This document shows positions 19,143 through 28,844 of a DNA stretch of 64,000 nucleotides, one piece after another. Within the stretch, counting starts at the first letter, position 1, and every line of letters begins with the position of its first letter. Both the position numbers and the translations under genes were made by a program. The notes under the pieces were generated by a model. It ran no database searches and had not been told where the DNA came from. It was given only the letters and a program-made list of their open reading frames with translations. Source of the stretch: Mycolicibacterium sp. P9-22 (GTDB taxonomy: Bacteria > Actinomycetota > Actinomycetes > Mycobacteriales > Mycobacteriaceae); the NCBI RefSeq assembly GCF_008329585.1, contig NZ_NPKP01000002.1, positions 1-64,000 of the forward strand. Reading direction: 5' to 3'.

Positions 19143-19778
19143 CTACCCGGTGATGGCCTTCACCTGGGCGGCGACATCGAGCAGCGAGGCATTCGCCTGC
19201 GTCACCACACCGGTGTTGGGATTGATCAGGTCGATCCGGGTGCGGGTGAGCTTGGAGGTCTTGACCACCCACTTGCCGTTGGTCTTGACGTAAGTGTCGT
19301 TGTAGTGGCCGTAGCCGTGCACTCCCAGCACACCGCCGAAGACGAGCACGTCTTCCAGCGTCCACAGGCCCGAAGCCGTTGTGGCGGAATTGATCTTGAT
19401 TTTAGGGTCACTGCCGGTGTGAGTCGTGGTAGCCCCACCGAGCGTGAGCTTGAGGAAGGAGATGAACGGGTCCCTACCGTAGAAGATCGGGCCGGCGCTG
19501 CAGGTGGTGTCCTCCACCACGTTCGGGTCGAGCAGGTCGCGTAGGCCGGTCCAGTTCTTCGAATCGATATTTGAGAAGTACGTCGCCTTGAGCGTCTTGA
19601 TGGCATCGACCTCCACGCCCGAATCATTTCCGGGCGAGGAGATCCCACACAGAGCCGGCAGCGGGAGCAACGGATCGGCACTGGATATCGGGGCACTCAC
19701 ACCGCCAAGTATCATTGCGGCGGCGCCGACAGCGACAGCTCCACGCATGATGCGTGTCAGTTCTACGGGCATATTCAT
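19143..19778 (-). CDS. exported NTF2/SnoaL-like protein
   Basis: A 211-aa protein with a signal peptide (hydrophobic core GAVAVGAAAMILGGVSAP, cleavage near SSADP). The mature part has the alpha+beta pattern of a nuclear-transport-factor-2-like fold: LKATYFSNIDSKNWTGLRDLLDPNVV, then FYGRDPFISFLK and DTYVKTNGKWVVKTSKLTR. Many such mycobacterial exported proteins have no known ligand. The start at 19778 has AAGGA 4 bp before ATG-AAT-ATG; the second ATG (19772) is equally possible. Confidence 0.78.
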   Translation of the reverse strand: MNMPVELTRIMRGAVAVGAAAMILGGVSAPISSADPLLPLPALCGISSPGNDSGVEVDAIKTLKATYFSNIDSKNWTGLRDLLDPNVVEDTTCSAGPIFYGRDPFISFLKLTLGGATTTHTGSDPKIKINSATTASGLWTLEDVLVFGGVLGVHGYGHYNDTYVKTNGKWVVKTSKLTRTRIDLINPNTGVVTQANASLLDVAAQVKAITG

Positions 19779-20439
19779 CTCTTCCTTGAGTTGCGATGTG
19801 TCGAATGGGTAATGAGACGCATCCCTTGGTCGTTGCGGATGCCGTCGAAGTGTCCTCAACCACAGGATCTTTGGTGCTTCGGCGTCAGGGCGGACGTTCG
19901 GTCACTGAGAGAAACAATGCCTGACCGTTACCGCCCGTTGATGACAGCATCGTGCGCACACCCGAACAGCCCCTGTTCCCCCACCACCGTCGAAAATCAA
20001 TCCTGCGGTCGAATGGACTGCGCCAAGCAGGGCTGACCGATATGTCGATAGTTCGATATTACATATCGAATATTTGAAGACTAGGTCTCCCTCAAGGGCT
20101 AGTCAAGCGCCTTGATTCGGCGTGTCGACCAGCGAATGCCGCCTGGGGCCATTCAGGCCCAACTCGTTGCGTGGGCATGTCCCGGTCGGGTCATCTCCCG
20201 GGTTATCACCAATACGTGTCAACGCGGCTCGCCTTGCCCGAGACGGTCCGCGCACACAGTGGTCGGGCGCGATCGTAGGCAACATCACTTTCATCTATCG
20301 AAAAGCATTGCTGCACAGCTGGATTACTTCGATCGAAGACCAGATACGCCCTGGCTGAGAAACGCTTGACCTACCACGGTGACCGGCCGAACTGGTTGCA
20401 CCCATAAGGGGGCGCCGTAACCAACGTCGTTGACGCGTC
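19779..20439. other. 661-bp gap without a supported gene
   Basis: Lies between the IclR gene and the NTF2-like gene. It holds an A/T-rich island at about 20035-20085 with a perfect dyad (20052-20070) and box copy 2. Short open frames at 20112-20369 show no family resemblance or convincing start. No tRNA or transposase remnant is seen. Confidence 0.6.
20052..20077. promoter_or_regulatory. perfect dyad plus A/T-rich box, copy 2
   Basis: TTCGATAT (20052-20059) and ATATCGAA (20063-20070) form a perfect 8-3-8 inverted repeat. The right half extends into ATATCGAATATTTGA (20063-20077), the partner of the box at 18956. The site is about 275 bp upstream of the NTF2-like gene. A regulator site is inferred. 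Confidence 0.5.
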
Positions 20440-21309
20440 TCAGAATTCCTGTGCGGCAATGAGATCGGCCGACTTCCGGAGCCGCTTTCCGATCTGTTCA
20501 ATCTTGCGTGCGGTGAGATCGGCGAATGGGTGCACGCCGATGTTATGGGTGACCCTGCCTCCGGAATTGAAAACCGGGACGGTAATGGAGCCGACATAGT
20601 CGCGCTGCCGGCCACTGGCGCCCGTAGGCGGCGTCGGACTGCCTGTCATCTCCAGCAGCACCTGGTCGAGATGGTCACGCATGGATTCAGAAAGAGCCTC
20701 CGCCTGCAATTTCGTCATGGCAGGAAGGGCTGAGACCATCTCTGGGCTCAATCGTTCGACGCTGTAGCCCTGGGTTGACGTCTCGTCGAGGAATTGCTCC
20801 AACTGCGCGTGGAAGGCCGGGCTGTTCGCGCCGCTCCTCTCAATCCACGCACGGCGTTCGTCAGATGGCTCCCATGCAGCGAAGGCCAGGCCAAAAGGAG
20901 CGGCGAAAGGTAGGCGATCACCGACCTCTGGATCCCATTGCGCGTCTGGCCCGTTGGCGCCGGTGACGAAGGCGATGATGACCAACTGATTTCCTGCACG
21001 TTCTGACACCGATGTCGCGTATCCGGTGTCTGCGGTAGCCGCGTGAGCGGCCGTGGTCAGGCTCGACCCGTACTGATCCGTCTGCTTGACCAGCCCGACG
21101 AGCGCCCCACCGATCGCGTACGCCTTCGTGCTGGGATCGCGCGCCACCCAGCCCGTGTCCACAAGCTCCTTCATGATCGCGAAGGCCGTTGCCTGGTTCA
21201 GATCCAGCGCTTTGACGATTTCACTCAGCCGGGTTGTGACATCCCGCCGCTCCGCCAGCAGCTCGATGATCTCGACGACCCGGCGGGTCGGCGGGGACGA
21301 ACTGGTCAC
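20440..21309 (-). CDS. IclR-family regulator
   Basis: A 289-aa transcription factor. The N-terminal winged helix has VVEIIELLAERRDVTTRLSEIV and LNQATAFAIMKELVDTGWVARD; the effector domain ends IGVHPFADLTARKIEQIGKRLR. The GTG at 21309 has AGGAG 5-6 bp before it; the frame is open 237 bp further but that part lacks homology. It is the only regulator in the 17-21 kb cluster, so control of the hydratase/RsmA-like pair and the NTF2-like gene is plausible. Confidence 0.82.
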   Translation of the reverse strand: MTSSSPPTRRVVEIIELLAERRDVTTRLSEIVKALDLNQATAFAIMKELVDTGWVARDPSTKAYAIGGALVGLVKQTDQYGSSLTTAAHAATADTGYATSVSERAGNQLVIIAFVTGANGPDAQWDPEVGDRLPFAAPFGLAFAAWEPSDERRAWIERSGANSPAFHAQLEQFLDETSTQGYSVERLSPEMVSALPAMTKLQAEALSESMRDHLDQVLLEMTGSPTPPTGASGRQRDYVGSITVPVFNSGGRVTHNIGVHPFADLTARKIEQIGKRLRKSADLIAAQEF

Positions 21310-21506
21310 GAAATCTCCTGCTAGACGTCGACAACTTGCCGCAAGCCTACTGGCAGTCGAATTGTCCGGTAGACAGACCGACCATGCCGGCGCAGCGTGT
21401 TTCCCGCTGCAAACGGGTGGCGTCCGGTGGCTGGCTCGCACGGTGCCGTCACGCTCGACCACACCAACGAGAATCGGTTTGCTGCCTGGGATTTCACAAA
21501 TCCACG

Positions 21507-21542
21507 AAAACGGCCCCCGGAGAGATCTCCGGGGGCCGTTTT
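21507..21542 (-). terminator. intrinsic terminator after tRNA-fMet
   Basis: AAAACGGCCCCCGGAG and CTCCGGGGGCCGTTTT form a perfect 16-bp stem around the tetraloop AGAT. The arms end in A4/T4, so it can terminate in either direction. It begins about 9 bp after the tRNA 3' end and should end the tRNA transcript. Confidence 0.9.
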
Positions 21543-21550
21543 CCATCTAG

Positions 21551-21624
21551 TAGCGGGGACAGGATTCGAACCTGCGACCTCTGGGTTATGAGCCCAGCGA
21601 GCTACCGAGCTGCTCCACCCCGCG
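21551..21624 (-). tRNA. metT: initiator tRNA-fMet (CAU)
   Basis: A 74-nt cloverleaf on the minus strand without encoded CCA. The anticodon arm is CTGGG-CTCATAA-CCCAG, giving CAU. Three G:C pairs next to the anticodon loop and a C1/T72 mismatch at the acceptor end are initiator features. The T-arm is GGTTCGAATCC, and 5' CGCGGGG pairs with 3' CCCCGC. Confidence 0.96.
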
Positions 21625-21636
21625 TCGGTAAACACA

Positions 21637-21665
21637 AGATTACCCAACGGGATGCAACCCACCAA
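21637..21665 (-). promoter_or_regulatory. promoter of tRNA-fMet
   Basis: On the minus strand TTGGTG (21660-21665) and TAATCT (21637-21642) are spaced by 17 bp, a SigA-like arrangement ending 12 bp before the tRNA 5' end. The position suits a short 5' leader. Inferred from sequence only. Confidence 0.6.
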
Positions 21666-21687
21666 ATCGGGTGCTCAGCGCCGGTTT

Positions 21688-23073
21688 CTAGGCCGAAAAC
21701 CGAACCACCTGACCGGTCTTGAGCACCCCTGCGGGGTCATATCGATCCGCCAGCGTGGCCAGCCAGTGCCGGGTGTCCTCGTCGTAGGCCCGCGCCATCC
21801 GCGCCGGGTCCGCCGCGGGCGCGAAGTTGGGCAGCAACCCGCCCGTCGACCACGCCCGCAGGGCGTGCGTCAGGGCGCGCGCCTGTGCGGGCACCAACTC
21901 GGCGGCCGGACCCATCGGCACCCCGATGACGGTGACCGCGTAGGCCGCCTGGCGGTGGCAGAACGCGCTGCGGTGCGGTGCCTGGCGAGCCATTGCCCCG
22001 CCGAGCAACCGCACCTCGACGATGGTCTGCACGGAGGCCGAGCCGGGTCCCGCGGCGGTCAACAGGATATCGACTGCCTCGTCACCCAATTCGCGCAGCA
22101 GCACCTGGTCCTCGTGCACCGGCATGGGATCGACGGGGTCGGCGTGCACCGCCCCGATCGCGGCGTACGGCAGCACCCCCACGGTGTCCAGTACCGGTGT
22201 CGCGGTTTCGCGCATCGGCGCCAGAAGTGCTGCAGCCTCGGCGAAATCGTCGAGCGCGGTGTAGCGCACCGCGATGGTCAGCCGGCCCGCCAGTGGCTCG
22301 GGAACCCCGGGCAGCGGCGGCAGCTGCTGAAAGGCGATGGAGGTGTTGATGTTCTCCGGCAACCCGGCGGTCCACTGCTGCCAGCCGCGAAGCACGGCCG
22401 CAGCGTCGGCGCCGTCGAAGTACAGGGCTCCCCCGTAGAACTCGGAGATGGGCAGCAGGTCGATCTCCACACCGGTCACGATGCCGAGGGTGGCTTTGCC
22501 GCCGCGCAGCCCCCAGTACAACTCCGGGTGCTCCTCGGGCGTCACATGCACCAAGTCCCCGGCTCCGGTCACCACATCGAAGGAACGCACGTAATCCGAG
22601 GACACGCCGACGCTGCGCACCAGCGGGCCCACACCGGCACCGGTGAGAAATCCGACCACGCCCACATTGGGTGACGATCCGCACAGCGGCGCGAGACCGT
22701 GCGGCGCGGCCGCGTCCAGCACGTGCTGCCACCGGGCGCCCGCGCCGATCCGGGCGGTCCGGGTGGGCAGGTCGACGACGCAGTCGGTCATCGCGCTGGT
22801 CTGCACCAGAATGGCGTCTGCGCCCACCGCAACGGCCCCGTGGCCGGTCGCTTGCACGGTGACCCGCAGACCGTGCCGCGCGGCGAACCGGACGGCCTCA
22901 GCGACGTGATGCGGCGACGTGGCCAACACCACGGCGGCGGGCCGCACCGGCACCGCGACGTTCCACGGTGCGCAACGTTCGTAGCCGGGCTCGCCGGGCA
23001 GCGCGACCAGGGCGCTGACATGGTCGGGCAGTGTCGACACCACGCTGTCGTCGACAGATTCGGCCAGGGTCAT
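21688..23073 (-). CDS. FAD-binding oxidoreductase, BBE-like family
   Basis: A 461-aa flavoprotein of the p-cresol methylhydroxylase superfamily. The FAD-binding half has VRPAAVVLATSPHHVAEAVRFAARHGLRV and TGHGAV, where the His can carry covalent flavin. ELYWGLRGGKATLGIVTGVEID and a C-terminal berberine-bridge-type segment (RYDPAGVLKTGQVVR) complete it. The Cys of bicovalent members is absent. The ATG at 23073 has AAAGGA 8 bp upstream. Substrate unknown. Confidence 0.87.
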   Translation of the reverse strand: MTLAESVDDSVVSTLPDHVSALVALPGEPGYERCAPWNVAVPVRPAAVVLATSPHHVAEAVRFAARHGLRVTVQATGHGAVAVGADAILVQTSAMTDCVVDLPTRTARIGAGARWQHVLDAAAPHGLAPLCGSSPNVGVVGFLTGAGVGPLVRSVGVSSDYVRSFDVVTGAGDLVHVTPEEHPELYWGLRGGKATLGIVTGVEIDLLPISEFYGGALYFDGADAAAVLRGWQQWTAGLPENINTSIAFQQLPPLPGVPEPLAGRLTIAVRYTALDDFAEAAALLAPMRETATPVLDTVGVLPYAAIGAVHADPVDPMPVHEDQVLLRELGDEAVDILLTAAGPGSASVQTIVEVRLLGGAMARQAPHRSAFCHRQAAYAVTVIGVPMGPAAELVPAQARALTHALRAWSTGGLLPNFAPAADPARMARAYDEDTRHWLATLADRYDPAGVLKTGQVVRFSA

Positions 23074-23172
23074 ACGAAGTCCTTTCAGACAGTTCCGTTG
23101 TGCAACTGCGAAAAGACTCCCCCGGCGCACTTGGCATCTTCTTGGAGTCCACTCCAAGTCGGCCCGCGCACG

Positions 23173-23230
23173 CGAAAGTGCGGTTCCATCCGCATGCGAC
23201 CGGCGCGTTGCGTATGAAACCGCACTTTCG
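23173..23230. terminator. long hairpin downstream of the UPF0182 gene
   Basis: CGAAAGTGCGGTT (23173-23185) is exactly inverted at 23218-23230, with a 32-bp centre that is itself partly self-complementary. It starts 12 bp after the stop of the leftward UPF0182 gene, so it probably works as its terminator. Large GC hairpins of this kind recur between mycobacterial genes. Confidence 0.65.
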
Positions 23231-23241
23231 GCGATGTGGGA

Positions 23242-26241
23242 CTAACGGGCCTCGCGGTACTTGTTCATCGCATCGTCGAGCCGCTGCAGCGCGGCGCCGA
23301 ACTCGGCGAAGTCACCACCGGTCTGGGCCTGCTGCATATTGTCCAGCGCGGCATTGACCTCCTGCAGCGCAGCGGCTTTCGCTCCCGACAGCTGCACCGG
23401 ACCGCCCGGCACGGCAGCGGCCGGCGGCGGCGTCGCTGCGGGCGCACTCCCCTGCTGCGGCGGAGTGGCCTGCGGGTTGGCCGCAGGCTGGGCCGGCGGG
23501 CGGCCTGCCGGCTGTCCCTCGGCGGGTGCCGGGCCCGTCGCGGTCGCACCCGCACCGGCGCCGAAGATCTCATCCAGCGCGTCGCGGACCGTCGGGCCGT
23601 AGCCGACCTTGTCGTTGTACATCATCGCCACCCGGATGAGGCGCGGGTAGGACGACGCCGCATCACTGGCCCCTGGCGAGGCATAGATCGGGGCGACGTA
23701 GAGCAGGCCACCGTTGCCGATCGGCAGTGTCAGCAGGTTGCCCCAGCGGATCCGGTTCTGATTGTCCCGGCCGATCTGACCCAACTCGGTGGACACCGCG
23801 GTGTCGGTACTGATCGCGTTGAAGGCCAGTTTGGGACCGTTGACCTGACCGGGCACGGTCAGCACCGTGAGCTTGCCGTAGGTGTCCGGGTCCGAGCTCG
23901 CGCTGATATAGGCGGCCAGGAAGTCACGCCTGATCCAGTTCATCGCACTGGTCAGCTGGAAGGACGGTGTGCCGTCCTGCCGCGCCTGATCGGTGGCCAC
24001 GATGTAATACGGCGGCTGGAAACTGCTGGCCGTCGGGTTGGGATCCAATGGCACATCCCAGAAGTCGGCGTTGGTGAAGAACTTCACCGGATCATCGACG
24101 TGGTACTTCGCCAGCAGCGCACGCTGCACCTTGAACAAGTCCTCGGGATAGCGCAGATGCGCCTGCAGATCCGGCGAGATCTCCGACTTGGGCTTCACCG
24201 TGTCCGGGAAGACCGCCATCCACGCCTTGAGCACCGGATCGGTCTCGTCCTGGGCATACAGCGTCACCGTGCCGTCGTAGGCATCGACGGTGGCCTTCAC
24301 CGAGTTACGGATGTAGGACACCTGCTTGTCGGGCAGCAACCGGTTGACCGCCACCTCATTGGAGTCGATGGTGGCGTTCGACAGCGTGGTCAACTCCGAG
24401 TACGGGTAGTTGTCCAGCGTGGTGTAACCGTCGACGATCCACACCATCCGCTTGTTGACGATCGCCGGGTACACCCCGTTGTCGGTGTCCAGCCACGGCG
24501 CCACCGCCTCCACCCGCTTCGCGGGATCGCGGTTGAACAGGATCCGGCTGTTCTCGCCGATCACGTTGGACAGCAGGAAGTTCCGCTCGGCGAACTTGGC
24601 CGCGAACACGCCGCGGTTGATCCAATTCCCGATGCCCACACCGCCGGTACCGCCGTAGGTGTAGTTCTTGGTCTCCGTGTTGGTCTCATAGTCGTACTCA
24701 CGGTCGACATCACCGTTCTTGCCGACGATCGCGTAATCCTCGGCGGCACCGGCAATCACCGGACCGAAGTAGATGCGCGGCTGATCCAGCGGCGCCGGGC
24801 CCGGCGACACCACGCCGCCGTTGGCGCCGACCACGCTGGCCAGGAACTCCGGGTAACCGCCGTTCTGGTTGGGGTCATTCGCGATGCCGCGCACCGTGTT
24901 GGCCGGCGAGGCGACGAAGCCGTTGCCGTGTGTGTAGACGGTGTGCCGGTTGATCCAGTCGCGCTGGTTGTCGATCAACCGGTCCGGGTTCAGCTCACGT
25001 GCGGCCACCACGTAATCGCGGATCTGGCCGTCGGGGCCGGTGTAGCGGTCCATCGACAGCTGGTCGGGGAAGTTGTAGAAGTTTTTGCCCTGCTGGAACT
25101 GGGTGAACGCCGGGCTGACGATCGTCGGATCGAGCAACCGGATGTTCGAGGTGGTGGCCCGGTCCGCGGCGACCTGCTGGGCTGTCGCCGCCGCATCACC
25201 GCTGTAATCGCGGTAGGTCACCACTTCATCGGTCAGTCCGTAGGCATGTCTGGTCGCCTCGATACTTCGACTGATGTATTCGCTTTCCTTCTGCGCGGCG
25301 TTGGGCTTGACGCTGAACTGCTCGACGACCAGCGGCCAGCCCGCGCCCACCACCAGAGAGGACAGTAGCAACAGCACCAGGCCGATCGCCGGGATACGCA
25401 GATCACGCAGGACCAGTGCCGAGAACACCGCGACCGCGCAGATGACGGCGATGGCCAGCAGGATCAGCTTGGCCGGCAGCACCGCGTTGATATCGGTGTA
25501 GCCGGCACCGGTGAACGGCTTGCCCGCGCGGGTGTTGCTCAGCAATTCGTAGCGGTCCAGCCAGTAGGCGGCGGCCTTGAGCAGCACCAGGGTGCCGGCC
25601 AGCGCGATCAACTGGATACGGGCCGCGCGGCTGAGTGCACCGGAGCGCCCGGCCAGCCGGATACCGCCGAACAGGTAGTGGCCCAACAGGTTCGCCACGA
25701 ACGCCAGGAACACCGCGACGAAGAGGTAGGTCAGCACCAGCCGGTAGAAGGGCAGATCGAAGGCGTAGAAACCGAGGTCGATGCCGAACTGCGGGTCGGT
25801 GATGCCGAAGTCGCCGCCGTGCAGGAACAGCTGGACCTGCGGCCAGTAGCTCTGCGCGACGATGCCGGCCAGCAAACCGATGAAGACCGGGATGCCGATA
25901 CCGAACAGCCGCAGCCGGCTCATCACGGTGGTGCGGTAGCGCGCCACCGGATCGTTGGGCCCCACGGTCGGCACGAACACCGGCCGGGTGCGGTAGGCCA
26001 GCGTCATGGCCGCGAAGACCACCGTGCCGATCAGCAGCGCCACCACCAGGAACAGCACGATGCGGGTGAACAGCACCGTGGTGAACACCGAGCGGTACCC
26101 GAGTTCGCCGAAGAACAGCCAGTCGACGTACCCGTCGATGAACCGTGGGCCCACCAACAACAACAGGACTACAGCTACCGCGACGCCGATAAGAATCCGG
26201 CTCCGACGTGTCAGCTGCGGCATTCGTGCCGCGGGCCGCAT
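23242..26241 (-). CDS. UPF0182 large integral membrane protein
   Basis: A 999-aa membrane protein (Rv3193c-type). About seven hydrophobic helices lie in the first 310 residues, starting with [36 protein letters not shown] long extracytoplasmic region follows, with YANFPDQL-like and [16 protein letters not shown] segments, and a Pro/Ala-rich low-complexity tail near 890-950. Function unknown. ATG at 26241 is listed; a TTG two codons upstream (26247) matches the start I recall for relatives. Always near the PDZ protease gene in mycobacteria. Confidence 0.9.
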   Translation of the reverse strand: MRPAARMPQLTRRSRILIGVAVAVVLLLLVGPRFIDGYVDWLFFGELGYRSVFTTVLFTRIVLFLVVALLIGTVVFAAMTLAYRTRPVFVPTVGPNDPVARYRTTVMSRLRLFGIGIPVFIGLLAGIVAQSYWPQVQLFLHGGDFGITDPQFGIDLGFYAFDLPFYRLVLTYLFVAVFLAFVANLLGHYLFGGIRLAGRSGALSRAARIQLIALAGTLVLLKAAAYWLDRYELLSNTRAGKPFTGAGYTDINAVLPAKLILLAIAVICAVAVFSALVLRDLRIPAIGLVLLLLSSLVVGAGWPLVVEQFSVKPNAAQKESEYISRSIEATRHAYGLTDEVVTYRDYSGDAAATAQQVAADRATTSNIRLLDPTIVSPAFTQFQQGKNFYNFPDQLSMDRYTGPDGQIRDYVVAARELNPDRLIDNQRDWINRHTVYTHGNGFVASPANTVRGIANDPNQNGGYPEFLASVVGANGGVVSPGPAPLDQPRIYFGPVIAGAAEDYAIVGKNGDVDREYDYETNTETKNYTYGGTGGVGIGNWINRGVFAAKFAERNFLLSNVIGENSRILFNRDPAKRVEAVAPWLDTDNGVYPAIVNKRMVWIVDGYTTLDNYPYSELTTLSNATIDSNEVAVNRLLPDKQVSYIRNSVKATVDAYDGTVTLYAQDETDPVLKAWMAVFPDTVKPKSEISPDLQAHLRYPEDLFKVQRALLAKYHVDDPVKFFTNADFWDVPLDPNPTASSFQPPYYIVATDQARQDGTPSFQLTSAMNWIRRDFLAAYISASSDPDTYGKLTVLTVPGQVNGPKLAFNAISTDTAVSTELGQIGRDNQNRIRWGNLLTLPIGNGGLLYVAPIYASPGASDAASSYPRLIRVAMMYNDKVGYGPTVRDALDEIFGAGAGATATGPAPAEGQPAGRPPAQPAANPQATPPQQGSAPAATPPPAAAVPGGPVQLSGAKAAALQEVNAALDNMQQAQTGGDFAEFGAALQRLDDAMNKYREAR

Positions 26242-26349
26242 ACCCAACTCTTCAACTCCAGTCCGTGGTCTGTGGCCTCAGCAAGTCTGAATCCTGGTAG
26301 ATGGGCCACTACTCGCCCCAACTCTACGCAGTACCCGCCAAGGAACCTC

Positions 26350-27390
26350 TCAGCATGTGGGGGGTTCGCCACCGGCAGAAATCGCGTTCAGCGCGTCCAC
26401 CGCGGTGGTCAGTGTGTCGACCTTCACCAGTTGCAGGCCGTCATCGTGAGCGGTGCGGGCCTCGGCGCAGTTTTCGGCAGGGACCAGGAACACCGTCGCT
26501 CCCGCTTCCTGGGCGGCCAGCATCTTGTGGGTGATGCCGCCGATCGAGCCGACTTTGCCGTCGGCGTCGATGGTCCCGGTGCCGGCGACGAACTTGCCGT
26601 CGTTGAGTTCGCCGGTGGTCAGCTTGTCGATGACCGCGAGGCTGAACATCAGGCCGGCCGAGGGGCCTCCGATGTTGGCCAGGTTGAACTCGATGTCGAA
26701 CATGGCCCACGGCGCGTCGAGCACCCCGACACCCAGATAGCCCTGATCCCCCTCGGGATGCTCGCCCAGCGTGATGCTGGCGGTGCCGGCCGGCGCGTTC
26801 TTGCGGCGGTAGTCGATGACGATTTGCTCGCCGGGCCTGGTGTTCTTCACCACCTCCTGAAACGCCTTCAGGTCGGCCACTTCGACGTTGTTCACCATGT
26901 CGATGGCGTCCCCGGGCTGCAGCTTGCCCGCCGAGGGGCCCTTGTCCTCCACGGTCTCGACGGTGACGGCCTTCGGGTATTTCAGGTAGGACAGCGCCGC
27001 GTATTCGGCGTCGTCCTCGGACCGCTTGAAGTCCGCGGTGTTGCTCTTGTCGATATCGTCCTTGGACTTGTCCGGCGGATAGACCAGCTCCCGCGGGATC
27101 AGCTGATCGCGGCCCGACATCCACAGCACCAGTGCCTGGCCCAGGGTGAGTCCGTCGCGCTGGGACACCGTCGTCATGTTCAGGTGACCGGAGGTCGGGT
27201 GGGTGATGTCACCGGCGACCCCGTCGGTGCTCTTGATGTCCACGACCTGCTTGCCGTCGACCTCGCCGAGGGTGTCGAACGTCGGACCCGGACCCAACGC
27301 GACGAAGGGCACCGTCACCACCGACAGCAGCAACCCGAACGCCACGATGGGCACGAGCGCGACCACCAGCGTCAAAATCCGCCTGTTCAC
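26350..27390 (-). CDS. membrane-anchored PDZ and Lon-type protease (YlbL family)
   Basis: A 346-aa extracytoplasmic serine protease. A single N-terminal transmembrane helix (about 5-30) is followed by a PDZ domain (GPSAGKLQPGDAIDMVNNVEV) and a Lon-like C-terminal domain. There GGPSAGLMFSLAVIDKLT contains the catalytic Ser, and VGSIGGITHKMLAA the catalytic Lys of the dyad. GTG at 27390 agrees with the homologue Rv3194c. It sits 108 bp upstream of the UPF0182 start, same direction. Substrate unknown. Confidence 0.9.
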   Translation of the reverse strand: MNRRILTLVVALVPIVAFGLLLSVVTVPFVALGPGPTFDTLGEVDGKQVVDIKSTDGVAGDITHPTSGHLNMTTVSQRDGLTLGQALVLWMSGRDQLIPRELVYPPDKSKDDIDKSNTADFKRSEDDAEYAALSYLKYPKAVTVETVEDKGPSAGKLQPGDAIDMVNNVEVADLKAFQEVVKNTRPGEQIVIDYRRKNAPAGTASITLGEHPEGDQGYLGVGVLDAPWAMFDIEFNLANIGGPSAGLMFSLAVIDKLTTGELNDGKFVAGTGTIDADGKVGSIGGITHKMLAAQEAGATVFLVPAENCAEARTAHDDGLQLVKVDTLTTAVDALNAISAGGEPPTC

Positions 27391-27471
27391 GCCGCCCACA
27401 GTAGAGCGCGTTCACCCACAGCGTGACCCGCGGCCCCACCCGCAGCGCCGCCGGTGGGTACCGTTGACGCT

Positions 27472-28809
27472 ATGGCTGACCTGCCCTTCGGCTTCTCCCA
27501 TGGAGATGACCCGGATCCTGACAAGCGCAAGAAAGATCCCTCCGGGGATCCGTTCGGGCTGGGCGGTGAAGGTTTCGACATGTCCGACCTCGGCCAGATC
27601 TTCACCCGGCTCGGCGAGATGTTCAGCGGTACAGGGGCTATGGCCCCCGGCGGCCAGCAGTCCGGACCGGTCAACTACGACCTGGCCCGCCAGCTGGCCA
27701 CCAGTTCCATCGGTTTCGTGGCACCGATACCCGAGTCCACCACTTCCGCGATCACCGACGCGGTGCGGCTGGCCGAAACCTGGCTCGACGGGGCCACCGC
27801 ACTGCCGGCCGGCACCACCCGCACGGTGGCCTGGACGCCGACGGAGTGGCTGGACAACACCCTGGACACCTGGAAGCGGCTGTGCGACCCGGTGGCCGAG
27901 CAGATCTCCACGGTGTGGGCGTCCGCGTTGCCCCAGGAGGCCCAGGCGATGGCCGGGCCGCTGCTGGCGATGATGTCCCAGATGGGTGGGATGGCCTTCG
28001 GCAGCCAGCTGGGCCAGGCCCTGGGCAAGCTGTCCAAGGAGGTGCTGACCTCCACCGATATCGGATTGCCGCTGGGCCCCAAGGGTGTTGCCGCGCTGAT
28101 GCCCGAGGCCGTGGACGCCCTGACCGAAGGGCTTGAGCAGCCACGCAGCGAGGTGCTGACCTTCCTGGCCGCCCGCGAGGCCGCCCACCACCGGCTGTTC
28201 AGCCATGTGCCGTGGTTGTCCAGTCAGCTGCTCAGCGCGGTCGAGGCGTTCGCCAAGGGCATGAAGATCGACATGAGCGGTATCGAGGACATGGCCCAGG
28301 GCTTCAACCCGGCGTCGCTGGCCGATCCGGCCGCGATGGAGCAGTTGCTCAGCCAGGGCATGTTCGAACCCAAGGCCACTCCCGAGCAGACCGCCGCGCT
28401 GGAGCGGCTGGAGACGCTGCTGGCGCTCATCGAGGGCTGGGTGCAGACCGTCGTCATCGCCGCCCTCGGGGACAGGTTGCCGGGCACCGAGGCGCTCAGC
28501 GAGACGCTGCGCCGCCGGCGCGGCACCGGCGGGCCCGCCGAGCAGACCTTCGCGACCCTGGTCGGGCTGGAACTGCGGCCCCGCAAGATGCGCGAGGCCG
28601 CGGCGCTCTGGGAGAAGCTCACCGAGGCCGTCGGCTCCGATGCCCGCGACGCGGTGTGGCAACACCCCGACCTGCTGCCCGGCGCCGCCGATCTCGACGA
28701 GCCTGCCGCCTTCATCGACCGGGCCATCGGCGGTGACACCAGCGGTATCGATCAGCTGCTGGAAGACCTGGAGCGCAACGAGCGCCCCGACGGCCCTGTG
28801 GATAACTGA
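27472..28809 (+). CDS. DUF2342 zinc-metalloprotease-like protein
   Basis: A 445-aa cytosolic protein of the DUF2342 family (Rv3195-type), annotated as zinc-dependent metalloprotease-like from its zincin-like fold. The conserved active region reads FLAAREAAHHRLFSHVPWLSSQLLSAV near residue 230; a classic HExxH is not present in that stretch. Gly/Asp-rich N-terminus. ATG at 27472 is chosen because it opens MADLPFGFSHGDD, the family start. The start is divergent from the PDZ protease, and the cyclodehydratase-like gene follows 35 bp later. Confidence 0.85.
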   Translation: MADLPFGFSHGDDPDPDKRKKDPSGDPFGLGGEGFDMSDLGQIFTRLGEMFSGTGAMAPGGQQSGPVNYDLARQLATSSIGFVAPIPESTTSAITDAVRLAETWLDGATALPAGTTRTVAWTPTEWLDNTLDTWKRLCDPVAEQISTVWASALPQEAQAMAGPLLAMMSQMGGMAFGSQLGQALGKLSKEVLTSTDIGLPLGPKGVAALMPEAVDALTEGLEQPRSEVLTFLAAREAAHHRLFSHVPWLSSQLLSAVEAFAKGMKIDMSGIEDMAQGFNPASLADPAAMEQLLSQGMFEPKATPEQTAALERLETLLALIEGWVQTVVIAALGDRLPGTEALSETLRRRRGTGGPAEQTFATLVGLELRPRKMREAAALWEKLTEAVGSDARDAVWQHPDLLPGAADLDEPAAFIDRAIGGDTSGIDQLLEDLERNERPDGPVDN

Positions 28810-28844
28810 CGCGGGGATCGCGCCGGTCGTGACACAGTCAGGGC

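Noticed and set aside
20112..20369. Overlapping short plus-strand ORFs in the gap before the IclR gene
   Set aside because: No ribosome site, no family resemblance, and two frames are equally open, which is typical of GC bias.
21507..21542. The perfect 16-bp palindrome as an attachment site for an integrated element
   Set aside because: It has the form and place of a tRNA terminator, and no integrase gene or second copy is visible in the window.
23236..25368. 710-codon frame antisense to the UPF0182 gene
   Set aside because: Arg/His/Val-rich shadow without domains; the minus-strand gene is well conserved in mycobacteria.
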